Notes under the pieces: model-generated
The model's input: only the letters and a program-made list of their open reading frames with translations
Databases searched by the model: none
What the model was told of the DNA's origin: nothing
Shown: one piece after another, positions 35,691-45,293 of the stretch
Numbering within the stretch: position 1 is the stretch's first letter
Layout of the letters: each line of letters begins with the position of its first letter
NCBI GenBank assembly: GCA_951812305.1
Contig: CATOSB010000022.1
Span: 1 to 64,000, forward strand
DNA: 64,000 nt
Direction of reading: 5' to 3'
From: an uncultured Paracoccaceae bacterium
GTDB taxonomy: Bacteria; Pseudomonadota; Alphaproteobacteria; Rhodobacterales; Rhodobacteraceae
Made by a program: the position numbers and the translations under genes

Positions 35691-36776
35691 ATGAGCACAC
35701 CAAGTCCACAACCGGGGATTATGGACATCTCGCTTTACGTCGGCGGGCAATCCGCGCTGCCGGGGCGCGATGATGTGGTCAAGCTGTCGTCCAACGAGAA
35801 CCCATTTGGTGCCTCGCCTAAAGCCATCGCGGCATTTGAGTCTTCGTCACGGCAATTGCATCGCTATCCCTCAACCGATCATGCCAGCTTGCGCGGCGCG
35901 ATTGGCGACGTGCACGGGCTGGACTCGGATCGCATTATTTGTGGCGTCGGTTCAGACGAGATTTTGCACCTGTTATGTCAGGCCTATGCGGGACCGGGCG
36001 ACGAGGTGCTGCACACCGAACATGGCTTTGCCATCTATAAGATAACCGCCCTTGCTGCGGGCGCGACGCCTGTGGAAGCGAAGGAACGAGAGCGGGTTAC
36101 GGATGTCGACACGCTCTTGTCTGCCGCGACCGAGCGCACGAAAATCTGCTTTATCGCCAATCCGAACAATCCAACGGGAACGATGATCGGTGGCAACGAT
36201 CTGGCGCGGCTTGCGGATGGGCTGCCAAAGGGATGCCTGTTGGTTCTGGACGGCGCCTATGTGGAATTCGCCGAAGACTATGACGGTGGCCTGTCGCTGA
36301 TCGAGAGCCGCGAAAACGTGTTCATGACACGCACATTTTCCAAGCTTTATGGGTTGGGTGGGTTGCGGATCGGTTGGGGCTATGGCCCGCGTGAAATCAT
36401 CGGTGTGCTGAACAGGATCAGGGGGCCTTTCAACTTGAGCCACGCGCAATTAGCGGCAGCGGAGGCTGCTGTACGCGACCGCGAATTCGCGGCGCGTTGC
36501 GTGGCTGAAAACACCCGAATGCGGGCCTGGATGGCGAATGCACTCGCCGAATTGGGTGTACCGTCGGACACCTCCTGCGCCAACTTCATTCTGGCGCGGT
36601 TTGCCAATGTTGACGAGGCAGCAGCCTGCGATGCCTGGCTGAAAGAAGACGGTATCATCGTTCGCCAAGTTGCCAGTTATAAGCTGCCGCATTGCTTGCG
36701 CGTTACTGTCGGTGACGAGGCATCCTGTCGCCGAGTGGTCGCGGCAGTGCGATCATTCAAGGAGCAGACCCAGTGA
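35691..36776 (+). CDS. hisC: Histidinol-phosphate aminotransferase
   Basis: 361-residue PLP aminotransferase of fold type I, acting in histidine synthesis and often also on aromatic amino acids. Visible are [17 protein letters not shown] at the start, [22 protein letters not shown] and the PLP lysine in [17 protein letters not shown]. It is followed directly by the prephenate dehydrogenase gene (overlap at 36773-36776), which supports a role in tyrosine/phenylalanine synthesis. Confidence 0.92.
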   Translation: MSTPSPQPGIMDISLYVGGQSALPGRDDVVKLSSNENPFGASPKAIAAFESSSRQLHRYPSTDHASLRGAIGDVHGLDSDRIICGVGSDEILHLLCQAYAGPGDEVLHTEHGFAIYKITALAAGATPVEAKERERVTDVDTLLSAATERTKICFIANPNNPTGTMIGGNDLARLADGLPKGCLLVLDGAYVEFAEDYDGGLSLIESRENVFMTRTFSKLYGLGGLRIGWGYGPREIIGVLNRIRGPFNLSHAQLAAAEAAVRDREFAARCVAENTRMRAWMANALAELGVPSDTSCANFILARFANVDEAAACDAWLKEDGIIVRQVASYKLPHCLRVTVGDEASCRRVVAAVRSFKEQTQ

Positions 36777-37687
36777 TCTATGAACGCGTCGCCTTGATAG
36801 GATTGGGACTGATCGCCGGGTCGATGAGCCTTGCCGCGCGGCGTGCGGAGCTGGCAGGCGAGATCGTCGGGACGGCAAGATCAGCCGAGACGCGCGCGAT
36901 TGCAAAAGAGATCAATCTTGTCGACCGCATCGTCGGTACCGCAGCAGAGGCCGTTAAGGACGCGGACCTGATCGTTCTGGCGGTCCCGGTCGGGGCGATG
37001 GGGATGGTTGCTGAAGAAATCGGTCCACATCTGAAGCGCGGCGCGACCGTCACGGATGTTGGATCGGTAAAACGCCACGTGATCGAGACTGTAACGCCGC
37101 ACTTGCCTGATGGCGTGCATTTCATACCCGGCCACCCGATCGCCGGTACAGAACACTCTGGCCCGCGTTCAGGCTTTGCTGAGCTGTTCGATAACCGCTG
37201 GACCTTGCTGATCGAGGGCGACGAAACCGACCAAGATGCATTGGCGCGCTTACGAAAGTTCTGGGAGAAGATGGGCGCGAATGTCGGCATCATGGAAAAG
37301 GACCGTCACGATCTGGTTCTGGCCGTGACCAGCCATGCACCACACCTGATCGCCTATACGATGGTTGGTGTGGCCGATGATCTGCAACGTGTCACCGACA
37401 GCGAGGTTATCAACTATTCGGCGGCGGGTTTTCGCGACTTTACGCGGATTGCCGCCAGTGATCCCACCATGTGGCGGGACGTGTTCTTGACGAACCGCGA
37501 TGCGACGCTAGAGATATTGGGGCGCTTTACCGAAGAGCTTTTTGCGTTGCAGCGGGCAATCCGCACCGGCGATGGAGAGCATCTTCACGACTATTTCACC
37601 CGCACCCGCGCGGTCCGACGCGGGATCATCGAGGCGGGTCAGGACACCGAAGCGCCGAATTTCGGACGAGGGCAGAAGAAAGTATGA
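36773..37687 (+). CDS. Prephenate/arogenate dehydrogenase
   Basis: 304 residues from a GTG overlapping the hisC stop (GTGA). NAD(P)-binding start [14 protein letters not shown], then [12 protein letters not shown], the substrate-binding [15 protein letters not shown], and [17 protein letters not shown] and [18 protein letters not shown] in the helical domain. It catalyses the oxidative decarboxylation leading to tyrosine. TyrA/TyrC type; whether it uses prephenate or arogenate cannot be told. The next gene overlaps by four bases. Confidence 0.93.
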   Translation: MIYERVALIGLGLIAGSMSLAARRAELAGEIVGTARSAETRAIAKEINLVDRIVGTAAEAVKDADLIVLAVPVGAMGMVAEEIGPHLKRGATVTDVGSVKRHVIETVTPHLPDGVHFIPGHPIAGTEHSGPRSGFAELFDNRWTLLIEGDETDQDALARLRKFWEKMGANVGIMEKDRHDLVLAVTSHAPHLIAYTMVGVADDLQRVTDSEVINYSAAGFRDFTRIAASDPTMWRDVFLTNRDATLEILGRFTEELFALQRAIRTGDGEHLHDYFTRTRAVRRGIIEAGQDTEAPNFGRGQKKV

Positions 37688-38589
37688 TGTTCGGCAGGCA
37701 TTGGTTGGTTTTGGCGGCGCTGCTGGCGCTGCCAGAAGTTGGATTTGCCAACGCACCGTCCACGTCAGTTTTATCGACTTTGAGGCCTGGCACGCAGACC
37801 CAGGTTGCAGACAGGCGTATCGGCGTGTTTGCAGTAATCGCGTCGGCCCTTCCAAAAGCACGGCCTCGAGGTTCTGCAGCAGCTGCGCCCGCGACGACCG
37901 TTGCGGTCGCGCCCAATGCGCCGCGTGTCGAATTGCCCAGCGCATCCGGTAACGCGGTTCTGGCATCAGCGCGGCCAAAAAAGCGACCGCGGTCGGTGCT
38001 GCGCCGTGCGGCACGAGCGGCCAAATTGCGCCCGCAACCCGCAGCCGTCGTTGTCGGCACCAAGCGGGGCTCGGTATGTGGCGACAGATCGATCCGCGGG
38101 CAGGCGATCAGCCCGATAGCGGGAAGACTGCGCGGATGTGGCGTATCAAACCCGGTGCGCGTGACGGCGGTGGATGGCGTGACGCTTACTTCCCCGGCGA
38201 CGATCAACTGCACCGCCGCGAAAGCCCTGAAAAAGTGGGTTACACAATCGGTGAAGTCCACGGTCGGGCGTAGCGGCGGCGGGGTCAAATCGCTAAAGGT
38301 CGTCGCGCATTACGCCTGCCGCACCCGCAACAATCGGTCAGGCGCGAAGATATCCGAGCATGGCAAGGGCAATGCCATCGACATCGCAGCGATCAATCTG
38401 GTCGATGGCACCTCGATCACCGTGTTGCACGGATGGCGCAACAGGTCGCAAAGCAAGATCCTGAAACGTGTTCATCGCGACGCTTGCGGCACCTTTGGCA
38501 CGGTATTGGGGCCGAACGCCGACCGCTATCATCAGGATCACTTCCATTTTGATGTCGCGCGGCACCGTGGCGGCGCCTATTGCCGATAA
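37684..38589 (+). CDS. Extensin-like family secreted protein
   Basis: 301 residues from ATG 37684, overlapping the previous stop by ATGA; longer upstream readings are shadows. The signal peptide is [23 protein letters not shown] low-complexity Ala/Pro/Arg linker spans about 45-130. The C-terminal extensin-like domain (about 130-301) has CRTRNNRSGAKISEHGKGNAIDIAAI and DRYHQDHFHFDVARHRGGAYC, with Ser, His and Asp residues like those of D-alanyl-D-alanine peptidases. A cell-wall role is likely but inferred. Confidence 0.87.
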   Translation: MMFGRHWLVLAALLALPEVGFANAPSTSVLSTLRPGTQTQVADRRIGVFAVIASALPKARPRGSAAAAPATTVAVAPNAPRVELPSASGNAVLASARPKKRPRSVLRRAARAAKLRPQPAAVVVGTKRGSVCGDRSIRGQAISPIAGRLRGCGVSNPVRVTAVDGVTLTSPATINCTAAKALKKWVTQSVKSTVGRSGGGVKSLKVVAHYACRTRNNRSGAKISEHGKGNAIDIAAINLVDGTSITVLHGWRNRSQSKILKRVHRDACGTFGTVLGPNADRYHQDHFHFDVARHRGGAYCR

Positions 38590-38599
38590 GCCTGGCAAA

Positions 38600-39601
38600 T
38601 CATCTGATCTTAATGCGTGGTGCCTGTCCCAGCGGTATGGGGCCAAGCGAAACCTGACCATTCGTGATGGTCAACGGAACATCCAGCGTTGATGGTGATC
38701 CCGCCAGTGTAGCGACCAAACTTAGCCCGGATTCAAGCGTGTCTGCGAAGCTTTCCGGTACCCAGCCGATCGCCTGCGCCAGTGCCAGCATCTCGCGCCA
38801 GTTCTTGGCTTTCACCGTAACTTCGCCCGAAAGCACACCGGCGCTGTCGACATTCAAATCACCGGCGAGCCACAGTTCAAGCTCTCCCCATTTGCTTTGA
38901 AATTTCGTCAGTTTCAGGCGCGTTGGGTTCGGCCGCGCATCCTCGATTGCAGACCGGTCCCAAGTGCCGTCAAAGCCCAATGACGCGTCAAGCGTGATGA
39001 ATTCCAGCGTTCCGGGGACAACTCCCGCATCAGCCAGCGCCGCCAGAGCGGCGTTCGCCGGGCGGATGTTTCTGGCTTCCAACGCGATGTCGATCAAACC
39101 TTCGATACGCTCTGAGGGGCGGGTCGCAAGGCGCGCTTCTTCGAACGTGGCCTGCCAACCGGCATCAGAAGACAAGGCAACGGATTTCGTGGCGACCGAC
39201 AACCGGTCAAGCGTCAAATTCGTGCCGGGCAAAAAGACGAAGCTTCCCCGTGCGTCCGAAGTCGAGACGGTCACGCGTTGATGCGGCGAGGCGATGGTTT
39301 GGGTGTCAGGCCAGACAACAATGTAGTGGTTTGGCTCATAGCTGAGGCGGAACAGCTGCAAAAACGGCGCGGTCCATGCGACACCGGTCGCCGGGTCTGC
39401 CAGTTCCAGCGCAGTCAGAGTGGTATCAATCCTGTTTGGAAAGCCTTTGGTTTCAACGCTTTCGGCTTCTGCAACCCACCCTTCAGCCGCACGATCCTCC
39501 AACCATTTCTCGATACCGGCTTCCTCGCGCCCCGCGACGATCCACCAGAAAGCCGACCACCCGACAGCGGCCAGCACCACAACGGCCAGAAGAATACGCA
39601 T
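38600..39601 (-). CDS. DUF2125 protein
   Basis: 333 residues from ATG 39601 (MRILLAVVVLAAVGWSAFWW), preceded by GGGGG; the frame continues to 39946 only as a shadow over chaC. An N-terminal membrane helix is followed by a beta-rich periplasmic domain with the family start EKWLEDRAAEGWVAEAESVETKGFPNRIDTTL. Ends GQVSLGPIPLGQAPRI. Function unknown; possibly in outer-membrane lipid transport, as the fold recalls AsmA-like proteins. Convergent with the extensin-like gene, ten bases apart. Confidence 0.87.
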   Translation of the reverse strand: MRILLAVVVLAAVGWSAFWWIVAGREEAGIEKWLEDRAAEGWVAEAESVETKGFPNRIDTTLTALELADPATGVAWTAPFLQLFRLSYEPNHYIVVWPDTQTIASPHQRVTVSTSDARGSFVFLPGTNLTLDRLSVATKSVALSSDAGWQATFEEARLATRPSERIEGLIDIALEARNIRPANAALAALADAGVVPGTLEFITLDASLGFDGTWDRSAIEDARPNPTRLKLTKFQSKWGELELWLAGDLNVDSAGVLSGEVTVKAKNWREMLALAQAIGWVPESFADTLESGLSLVATLAGSPSTLDVPLTITNGQVSLGPIPLGQAPRIKIR

Positions 39602-39666
39602 AACACCCCCTTTGACCCGGGCAACGCGGTGGTGTTTATAGCGCGGGCGATGAAAGGACCAGCGTG

Positions 39667-40203
39667 ATGAACAACCGCCCGCTTTGGGTTTTTGGCTATG
39701 CCTCCTTGATCTGGGACCCCGGTTTTCCTGTGGCCGAACAGGCGTTGGCGAAGCTGTCGGGTTATGCAAGGTCGTTTTGTATGCGCTCAATCCATCACCG
39801 CGGAACCAGCGAAATTCCCGGATTGGTGCTAGCTCTGGACGAGATGCCGGGCGCAGCCTGTCAGGGTGTTGCGTTTCGCGTGGAAGATGGTGCGGAAGAC
39901 CACACGCTTGAGTATCTGCGGGAAAGAGAACTGATTTCGTCGGCATATCTTGAAAAGAACCTGCCGATCAGTCTGAAGGACGGTCGCGAGGCCGAGGCAG
40001 TGGTTTACGTTATCGACACCGATCACGTGCAATATTGCGGTCTTGAACTGGATGAGCAGGCGCGGATTATCGCCCAAGCCGTCGGCGGCCGTGGCCCAAA
40101 TACCGAATACCTTTATAACACAGCCGAACATCTGGCCGAACTGGGCATTGCCGACCCGGATCTGAACTGGCTGGCCGAAAGGGTCCGAACACTCACGAGT
40201 TAG
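39667..40203 (+). CDS. ChaC-type gamma-glutamylcyclotransferase
   Basis: 178 residues from ATG 39667 (a GTG directly before it is also possible); AAAGGA precedes at good spacing. The substrate loop WVFGYASLIWDPGF is the ChaC hallmark. HHRGTSEIPGLVLALD is followed by the catalytic-type acidic region LRERELISSAYLEKNLPI. It cleaves glutathione to 5-oxoproline and Cys-Gly in the cytosol. Divergent from the DUF2125 gene with 65 bp between starts. Confidence 0.92.
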   Translation: MNNRPLWVFGYASLIWDPGFPVAEQALAKLSGYARSFCMRSIHHRGTSEIPGLVLALDEMPGAACQGVAFRVEDGAEDHTLEYLRERELISSAYLEKNLPISLKDGREAEAVVYVIDTDHVQYCGLELDEQARIIAQAVGGRGPNTEYLYNTAEHLAELGIADPDLNWLAERVRTLTS

Positions 40204-40275
40204 CGATTTTTCCAAGGGATATTGGCACTTCCGCATTCTCAAAGTATCTTATCCACAACAATTCAAGGTCAGGAC

Positions 40276-41478
40276 ATGTCCATGACGGACCAGCCGGATC
40301 GCGAGGCCGAGCCAAACTTCACACAACCCTGGCGCCAGTTCATTATCATGGGGCTGGTTTTGGGGCTCGTGGCCGTTGGCGGTTACATCCTGTTTCCCAA
40401 TGTTTCCGGCGTGTTCTTGGCCAATCCCTACCTGAATGGCTTCATCTTTTTCGTGTTCCTGATTGGGGTGGCGGCCTGTTTCTGGCAGGTGCTGCAGCTC
40501 TATTCTTCGGTCAACTGGATCCTGGGTTATGCAACCGGGCGTGAGGGTGCGGCGGAGGCAAAGCCGACGCGGTTGCTGGCGCCATTAGCATCACTGATGA
40601 AATCGCGCGGTGCGCGAATGCAGATTTCATCCACGTCTTCCCGGTCCATTCTGGATTCCGTGGCGACGCGTATCGACGAAATTCGCGATATCACGCGGTA
40701 TATCGTCAACCTTCTGATCTTCCTTGGCCTGCTGGGCACGTTTTACGGCCTTGCCACAACGGTTCCGGCCATTGTGGAAACCATCGGCAATCTCGAACCG
40801 CGCGAGGGCGAAACTGGCACGGATGTGTTCCGCCGCCTGCAAACCGGCCTACAATCGCAGATGAGCGGGATGGGCGTTGCCTTTGCGTCATCACTTTTGG
40901 GCTTGGCCGGGTCTTTGGTTGTTGGGCTTCTCGAATTGTTCGCAGGCCACGGCCAAAACCGGTTCTACCGCGAGTTGGAAGAGTGGCTGTCGACCATTAC
41001 GCGGCTTGGCTTTGCCGGCGGCGATGGCGATACGCAGACCGATCAAGGCGCGGTCAACGCGGTTCTCGACCACATGGCAGAGCAGATGGAATCGCTGCAA
41101 ACGATGTTCACACAGTCAGATGTCAGCCGATCAATGGTCGATGAACGACTTGGGTCATTGGCCGACAGCCTCGATAAGATGACCGCGCGCATGGATGAGC
41201 AAGACACCGGATCCAGCGCGCTGGTTCAGATTGCCGAAGGTCAGACAAAACTTGTGCAGCTGTTGGAAAATCAGGCAGCATTGGGCGGTGGCGGCGTGGA
41301 TGCGGAAAGCCGAATGCGCCTGCGATCGATTGATGTTCAGTTGCTGCGCATTCTGGAAGAAATGGCCGCGGGTCGGCAGGAAACGACGACAGACCTGCGC
41401 TCTGACATAGCGTCACTGACGAAAGCGGTGCGCCAAGTGACCCGCGAAACAACGCCCGCCGGCGGGCGGAGAGGATAA
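40276..41478 (+). CDS. MotA/TolQ/ExbB-type channel subunit with long helical tail
   Basis: 400 residues from ATG 40276. Four membrane helices: about 22-43 (FIIMGLVLGLVAVGGYILF), 57-80 (NGFIFFVFLIGVAACFW), 150-175 (NLLIFLGLLGTFYGLATTVPAI) and 208-235 (GMGVAFASSLLGLAGSLVVGLLE). The GTFYGLATT and MSGMGVAFASSLLGL stretches match the pore helices of the MotA/TolQ family. The last 165 residues are a charged helical cytoplasmic tail. It is three bases from the MotB-like gene, so both form one unit, presumably a 5:2 proton-driven complex by family analogy. The physiological role is unknown. Confidence 0.85.
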   Translation: MSMTDQPDREAEPNFTQPWRQFIIMGLVLGLVAVGGYILFPNVSGVFLANPYLNGFIFFVFLIGVAACFWQVLQLYSSVNWILGYATGREGAAEAKPTRLLAPLASLMKSRGARMQISSTSSRSILDSVATRIDEIRDITRYIVNLLIFLGLLGTFYGLATTVPAIVETIGNLEPREGETGTDVFRRLQTGLQSQMSGMGVAFASSLLGLAGSLVVGLLELFAGHGQNRFYRELEEWLSTITRLGFAGGDGDTQTDQGAVNAVLDHMAEQMESLQTMFTQSDVSRSMVDERLGSLADSLDKMTARMDEQDTGSSALVQIAEGQTKLVQLLENQAALGGGGVDAESRMRLRSIDVQLLRILEEMAAGRQETTTDLRSDIASLTKAVRQVTRETTPAGGRRG

Positions 41479-41481
41479 GTC

Positions 41482-44349
41482 ATGGCACTCGGCCGACGCG
41501 CCAGCCAGCGCATGTCGGGAAATATCTGGCCCGGTTTCGTCGATGCGATGACCGGCCTTTTGCTGGTGCTGATGTTTGTGCTGACAATCTTCATGGTCGT
41601 GCAATACGTGCTGCGCGACCAGATTTCCGGGCAGCAGGATGAACTGGACACATTAGGCGTCGAACTGAACGCACTTGCCGAGGCGCTGGGTGTCGAGCAA
41701 CAGCGGGCATTTCAGCTTGAACAGACAGTCGAAGGCCTGAATGAAAGCCTCGCGGATTCTCGCGCAACGGAAACGGCGCAGGCAGCGCTGATTGCATCGC
41801 TGCAGGCGGAATCTACGGCACAGCAGGAAGAACTGGCGGCGCAGGGTACGCGAATTGCGAGTTTCGAAGAACAAGTTGCCTCCCTGCTGGCGCAACGGGA
41901 CGCGGCGCAGGCCGAAGGCACGGCGCTGGCCGCAAATCTCGCCGACCTTCAAGGCCAGAACGCCGAACTAATTTCTGAACAAGAGGCGCTGCAACTGGCG
42001 CTTGCGGCGGCGCGTTCAGAGATCGATGAACAAACTGAAGCTGCGCGGCTGGCTGCGGCGCGGCGCGAAGCGCTGGGCGCGTTGATCGCGGATTTGCGCA
42101 GCCGCGTGGCGGATCGGGACAGTTCGCTGGCAGATGCCTTGGCCCGCCTTGAGGGGTCGGCAAGCGAGAATGAGGCGCTGAACACTCGGTTGGCTCGTCT
42201 GGAGGCTGTACTTTCCGATGAAACTGCCGCCCGTCAGGTCGCGTTGACCGAAGGCGAGGAATTACGCGCGCAGATACTTTCCTTGCAGGCCTCGTTGGCA
42301 GAGGAGAGTGCCGAGAAAACCTCGCTCGAAGACACGCTTGCGCGACTACGCGACAGCCTTGCGGCGCGGGACGCTGACCTGACCGCCGCCGCAGCGCAAA
42401 ATGACACGCTGGCCACGCGGCTGGCCGGTCTGCAATCTTCGCTGGACGATACCACGGCGGCAGAAGCGGCGTTGAAATTACTCGTCGCACAGCGTGAAGA
42501 AGAGATCACCGCCGGGCAGGATTCGTCGGCTGCCCTGCAACTGGCGATGAAGCAGGTTGAGGAACGCCTGAGCACTGAACTGGCAAACGTATTGGCGCTG
42601 CGGTCGCGCGTTCGCGAAATCGAGGCGGAACTTGCGTCTTCGCAGGCAGGTCGCTCGACCGCGGATACCACCATCGCCGCGTTGCGCGACGAACTGGACG
42701 CGGCACGTATCGCGCTTGCTGGTGAAGAGGCCGCGCGGACGATCGGAGAAGACTCCATCACCGCCCTTCGTGGTGAATTGGAAAGCGCGCTGACCAAGGT
42801 AGAAGCGGAACAGGCAATCGCGGCAGCATTGCGCGCCGACCTTGCCACCGCCAACGACGCCCTCAGCCGCGAACAGGCTGCGTTGTTGAGTGAACAAGCC
42901 GCGCTGGCCGCGTTGCGCGATGAGTTGCTGGCGACGCAAAGCGCGCTGAGTGAGGCGGAACGCGCGCGTCTGCAGGAGCAGGCCGAATTAGCCGCACTGC
43001 AATCGCTGCTTGATGAAAACTCTCAGGCGCTGACGCAGGAAGAGCGGCAGCGGATTGAAAGTCAGGGGATTATCGCGGCCCTTCGCAATGAAATCCAGTC
43101 GGTGGAAACTGCCGTTTCGGAGGAGGAGCAGCGGCGATTGGCAGAGCAGGCGGCAGCCGAAGAACTGCGTCGCAAACTGGCGGAACTGGATACGACACTG
43201 ACCGAGGCAGAGGCCCGCGATCTGGAACAAAAGGCACTGATCGAAGATTTGCGCCAGCGTCTGGCGCAGGTTGAACAGGAACTGACCGACGAAGAGGCCC
43301 TGCGTCTTGCAGAAGCCGCAGCGGCGCAGGAATTGCGAAACAGGCTGGCATCAGTCGAGCAAGCCTTGACCGATGCAGAAGCCGCGCGGCTGGCAGAGGA
43401 AGCCGCCGCACAACGGTTGCGTCAGGAATTGGCCGGGTTGCAGGAGACAATTTCGGACGAAGAGGCTGCGCGGCTGGCCGATGCAGCCGCCGCAGAGGCC
43501 CTGCGCGATCGGTTGCGCAACGCTGATGCCGAACTGACGGCGATGCAGTTGGCGTTGGAGGAACAACGCAAGAAGGCAGAGGACACCCTAACCCTGCTCG
43601 CGGCGGCAACGGCGAACGAGCGGTTGAGTGAAGAAGAGGCAAAGTCCGCCGACAGCCTGCGCAAGGTGGAAGTTCTGAATCAAAGCGTCGCGAGGCTGCG
43701 CAATCAGCTCGCCAATCTACAGGCATTGCTCGACGGTTCCGAGGCGGCTGAAGAAGCCAGTCAGGTGGAATTACAGGCGCTCGGGTCTCGCCTGAACGCA
43801 GCACTGGCCCGCGTTGCCGCAGAAGAGCGCAAACGCGCGGCGCTGGAGGAAGCAGAGCGGATCCGGCTGGAAGAAGAGAAGCGTCAGCTTGAAAATTACC
43901 GGTCCGAGTTCTTCGGTCAGATGCGAGAGCTTCTGGAAGATCGCGAAGGCGTGCGGATCGTGGGCGACCGGTTCGTGTTCTCCTCAGAGGTTCTGTTCAA
44001 CCCCGGATCGGTCAATCTGGCACCCGAGGGGCGCGAGCAGATCGCGCGTGTTGCCGGAATTTTGGCGGAAGTGGCCGGCGACATTCCACCGGAAATCGAC
44101 TGGGTGATCCGGGTTGACGGGCATACCGACGACGTGCGGTTTTTCAGCTCTGGCAAGTATTCCGACAACTGGGAACTCAGTCAGGGGCGTGCGCTGGCTG
44201 TGGTTCGGTTCATGACGGAACAGTTGGGTTTCGCGCCGGATCGATTGGTCGCCGCCGGATTTGGGGAATACCAGCCGGTCAACCCGGATACGACGCCAGC
44301 CGCGCGGGCGCAAAACCGCCGGATTGAATTGAAGCTGACCGAAAAGTAG
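41482..44349 (+). CDS. MotB/OmpA-like protein with giant coiled coil of 28-residue repeats
   Basis: 955 residues. A single membrane helix (about 17-43) starts WPGFVDAMTGLLLVLMF, where D21 lines up with the proton-carrying Asp of MotB/TolR. Residues about 50-800 are almost pure helix, rich in Ala, Glu, Leu and Arg. Residues 401-701 show near-exact 28-residue repeats. The C-terminal 140 residues are an OmpA-like peptidoglycan-binding domain (RVDGHTDDVRFF, NWELSQGRALAVVRFM, AQNRRIELKL). It pairs with the TolQ-like gene three bases upstream. A straight coiled coil of this length would be about 110 nm, much longer than the periplasm, so it must fold back, tilt or lie along the membrane. Confidence 0.88.
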   Translation: MALGRRASQRMSGNIWPGFVDAMTGLLLVLMFVLTIFMVVQYVLRDQISGQQDELDTLGVELNALAEALGVEQQRAFQLEQTVEGLNESLADSRATETAQAALIASLQAESTAQQEELAAQGTRIASFEEQVASLLAQRDAAQAEGTALAANLADLQGQNAELISEQEALQLALAAARSEIDEQTEAARLAAARREALGALIADLRSRVADRDSSLADALARLEGSASENEALNTRLARLEAVLSDETAARQVALTEGEELRAQILSLQASLAEESAEKTSLEDTLARLRDSLAARDADLTAAAAQNDTLATRLAGLQSSLDDTTAAEAALKLLVAQREEEITAGQDSSAALQLAMKQVEERLSTELANVLALRSRVREIEAELASSQAGRSTADTTIAALRDELDAARIALAGEEAARTIGEDSITALRGELESALTKVEAEQAIAAALRADLATANDALSREQAALLSEQAALAALRDELLATQSALSEAERARLQEQAELAALQSLLDENSQALTQEERQRIESQGIIAALRNEIQSVETAVSEEEQRRLAEQAAAEELRRKLAELDTTLTEAEARDLEQKALIEDLRQRLAQVEQELTDEEALRLAEAAAAQELRNRLASVEQALTDAEAARLAEEAAAQRLRQELAGLQETISDEEAARLADAAAAEALRDRLRNADAELTAMQLALEEQRKKAEDTLTLLAAATANERLSEEEAKSADSLRKVEVLNQSVARLRNQLANLQALLDGSEAAEEASQVELQALGSRLNAALARVAAEERKRAALEEAERIRLEEEKRQLENYRSEFFGQMRELLEDREGVRIVGDRFVFSSEVLFNPGSVNLAPEGREQIARVAGILAEVAGDIPPEIDWVIRVDGHTDDVRFFSSGKYSDNWELSQGRALAVVRFMTEQLGFAPDRLVAAGFGEYQPVNPDTTPAARAQNRRIELKLTEK
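42682..43584 (+). repeat. In-frame 84-bp (28-residue) degenerate tandem repeats
   Basis: Eleven units start at residues 401, 429 (21 residues only), 450, 478, 506, 534, 562, 590, 618, 646 and 674. The consensus is LRxxLxxxxxxLTxEExxRLxEQAAxxE. 28 residues equal four heptads, so the coiled-coil register is kept; the one 21-residue unit is three heptads. The DNA is diverged, so the repeats are old and held by selection on protein. Confidence 0.85.
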
Positions 44350-44420
44350 GGGGGCTCAATTGCAGGATCGTGGTAATCCAAAATACCCCGATCTGAAAAT
44401 TCCAATTGGCGGATTAGCCA

Positions 44421-45293
44421 CTAACCACGACCATAATAAATACCGACCACATGCTCTGCCTCTGCAAAGAACAGCCAGCGAGACACCAGCACTCCAGCAA
44501 GGTGGCAAAGTATGGCCAGCACAATCCACGCAACGCTGTATGGCAGGATCACAAGCGCGATCGGAAACGCATATCCAACTGCAACTGCGATCATCCGCAG
44601 CGTCATCGCGTGTTTACGCGCAACTTTGAACACCATTTCATTGGTCAGATAGTTTCCGCCCGTATGCGGGGCTTCAAAGGCGCGGACGCTGCCCCGCTCA
44701 CCCAGACCTGTTGCCGTTCCGGCGGTTGAGCCCGTCGCAGCAAGCGCGCCGTCGCCGATACGCCACGCATATGCCTGAAACAGGCCCATCACCGCAAGAA
44801 GCCCGATGGCCCCCATTTGCGATCCGCTGAACAGTGCACCACCCGTCAGCGCGAGGCCCAGGAACAGAACATTCGTTGTCCAATGATGCCAGCGTGGCAC
44901 TGTCTTCAACTGCGCGTATATCATCGATGTCGCGTAAACTGTCGCAATGCACAGCAAGCTGGCCAACACGCCAAGCGGGACGATCCGGTTGTCAAAGAAG
45001 ATCAAAGATAGGGCGTAAAGGCCAGCAGCGGCAATCGCCGCATTGGCGAGCCACCCCTCGCGGCTAAGCCATGAAGACCGCCATTGCGTGAAAGCTTTAA
45101 GCGCACGTTCCGGATGGCCAAGGTGGAAGAATGAAAACAGCAATCCGCCGCCCGCAAGACCAAGGGCAAGTGCGAACAATGCAAATGCTTCCCAACCGGT
45201 TACCGGCGGGATGCCCAAACACAGGTAGATGAGGATCCCATTTCCAAGACCTGAAAGTGTGGTAAACAGAATGATGGATTTGGCCGGATGCAT
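44421..45293 (-). CDS. soeC: Molybdoenzyme membrane anchor subunit (SoeC/DmsC type)
   Basis: 290 residues with eight hydrophobic helices (IILFTTLSGLGNGILIYLCL; LALGLAGGGLLFSFFHLGHPERALKAFTQWRSSWLSREG). The HLGHPERA-WRSSWLSRE loop is the DmsC-family signature. It anchors the catalytic and iron-sulfur subunits and exchanges electrons with quinone. It starts at the last base of the soeB stop. The SoeC name rests on the operon and order of bacteria; DmsC is the alternative. Confidence 0.82.
   Translation of the reverse strand: MHPAKSIILFTTLSGLGNGILIYLCLGIPPVTGWEAFALFALALGLAGGGLLFSFFHLGHPERALKAFTQWRSSWLSREGWLANAAIAAAGLYALSLIFFDNRIVPLGVLASLLCIATVYATSMIYAQLKTVPRWHHWTTNVLFLGLALTGGALFSGSQMGAIGLLAVMGLFQAYAWRIGDGALAATGSTAGTATGLGERGSVRAFEAPHTGGNYLTNEMVFKVARKHAMTLRMIAVAVGYAFPIALVILPYSVAWIVLAILCHLAGVLVSRWLFFAEAEHVVGIYYGRG

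Noticed and set aside
42682-43584. Periodic 84-bp pattern considered as a CRISPR or satellite array
   Set aside because: The repeats are diverged at DNA level, lie inside one open frame and follow a coiled-coil heptad register, so they are protein repeats.
40276-44349. Zorya-type phage defence system
   Set aside because: No ZorC, ZorD or ZorE-like gene is nearby, the long helix is on the B subunit, and the neighbours are housekeeping genes.
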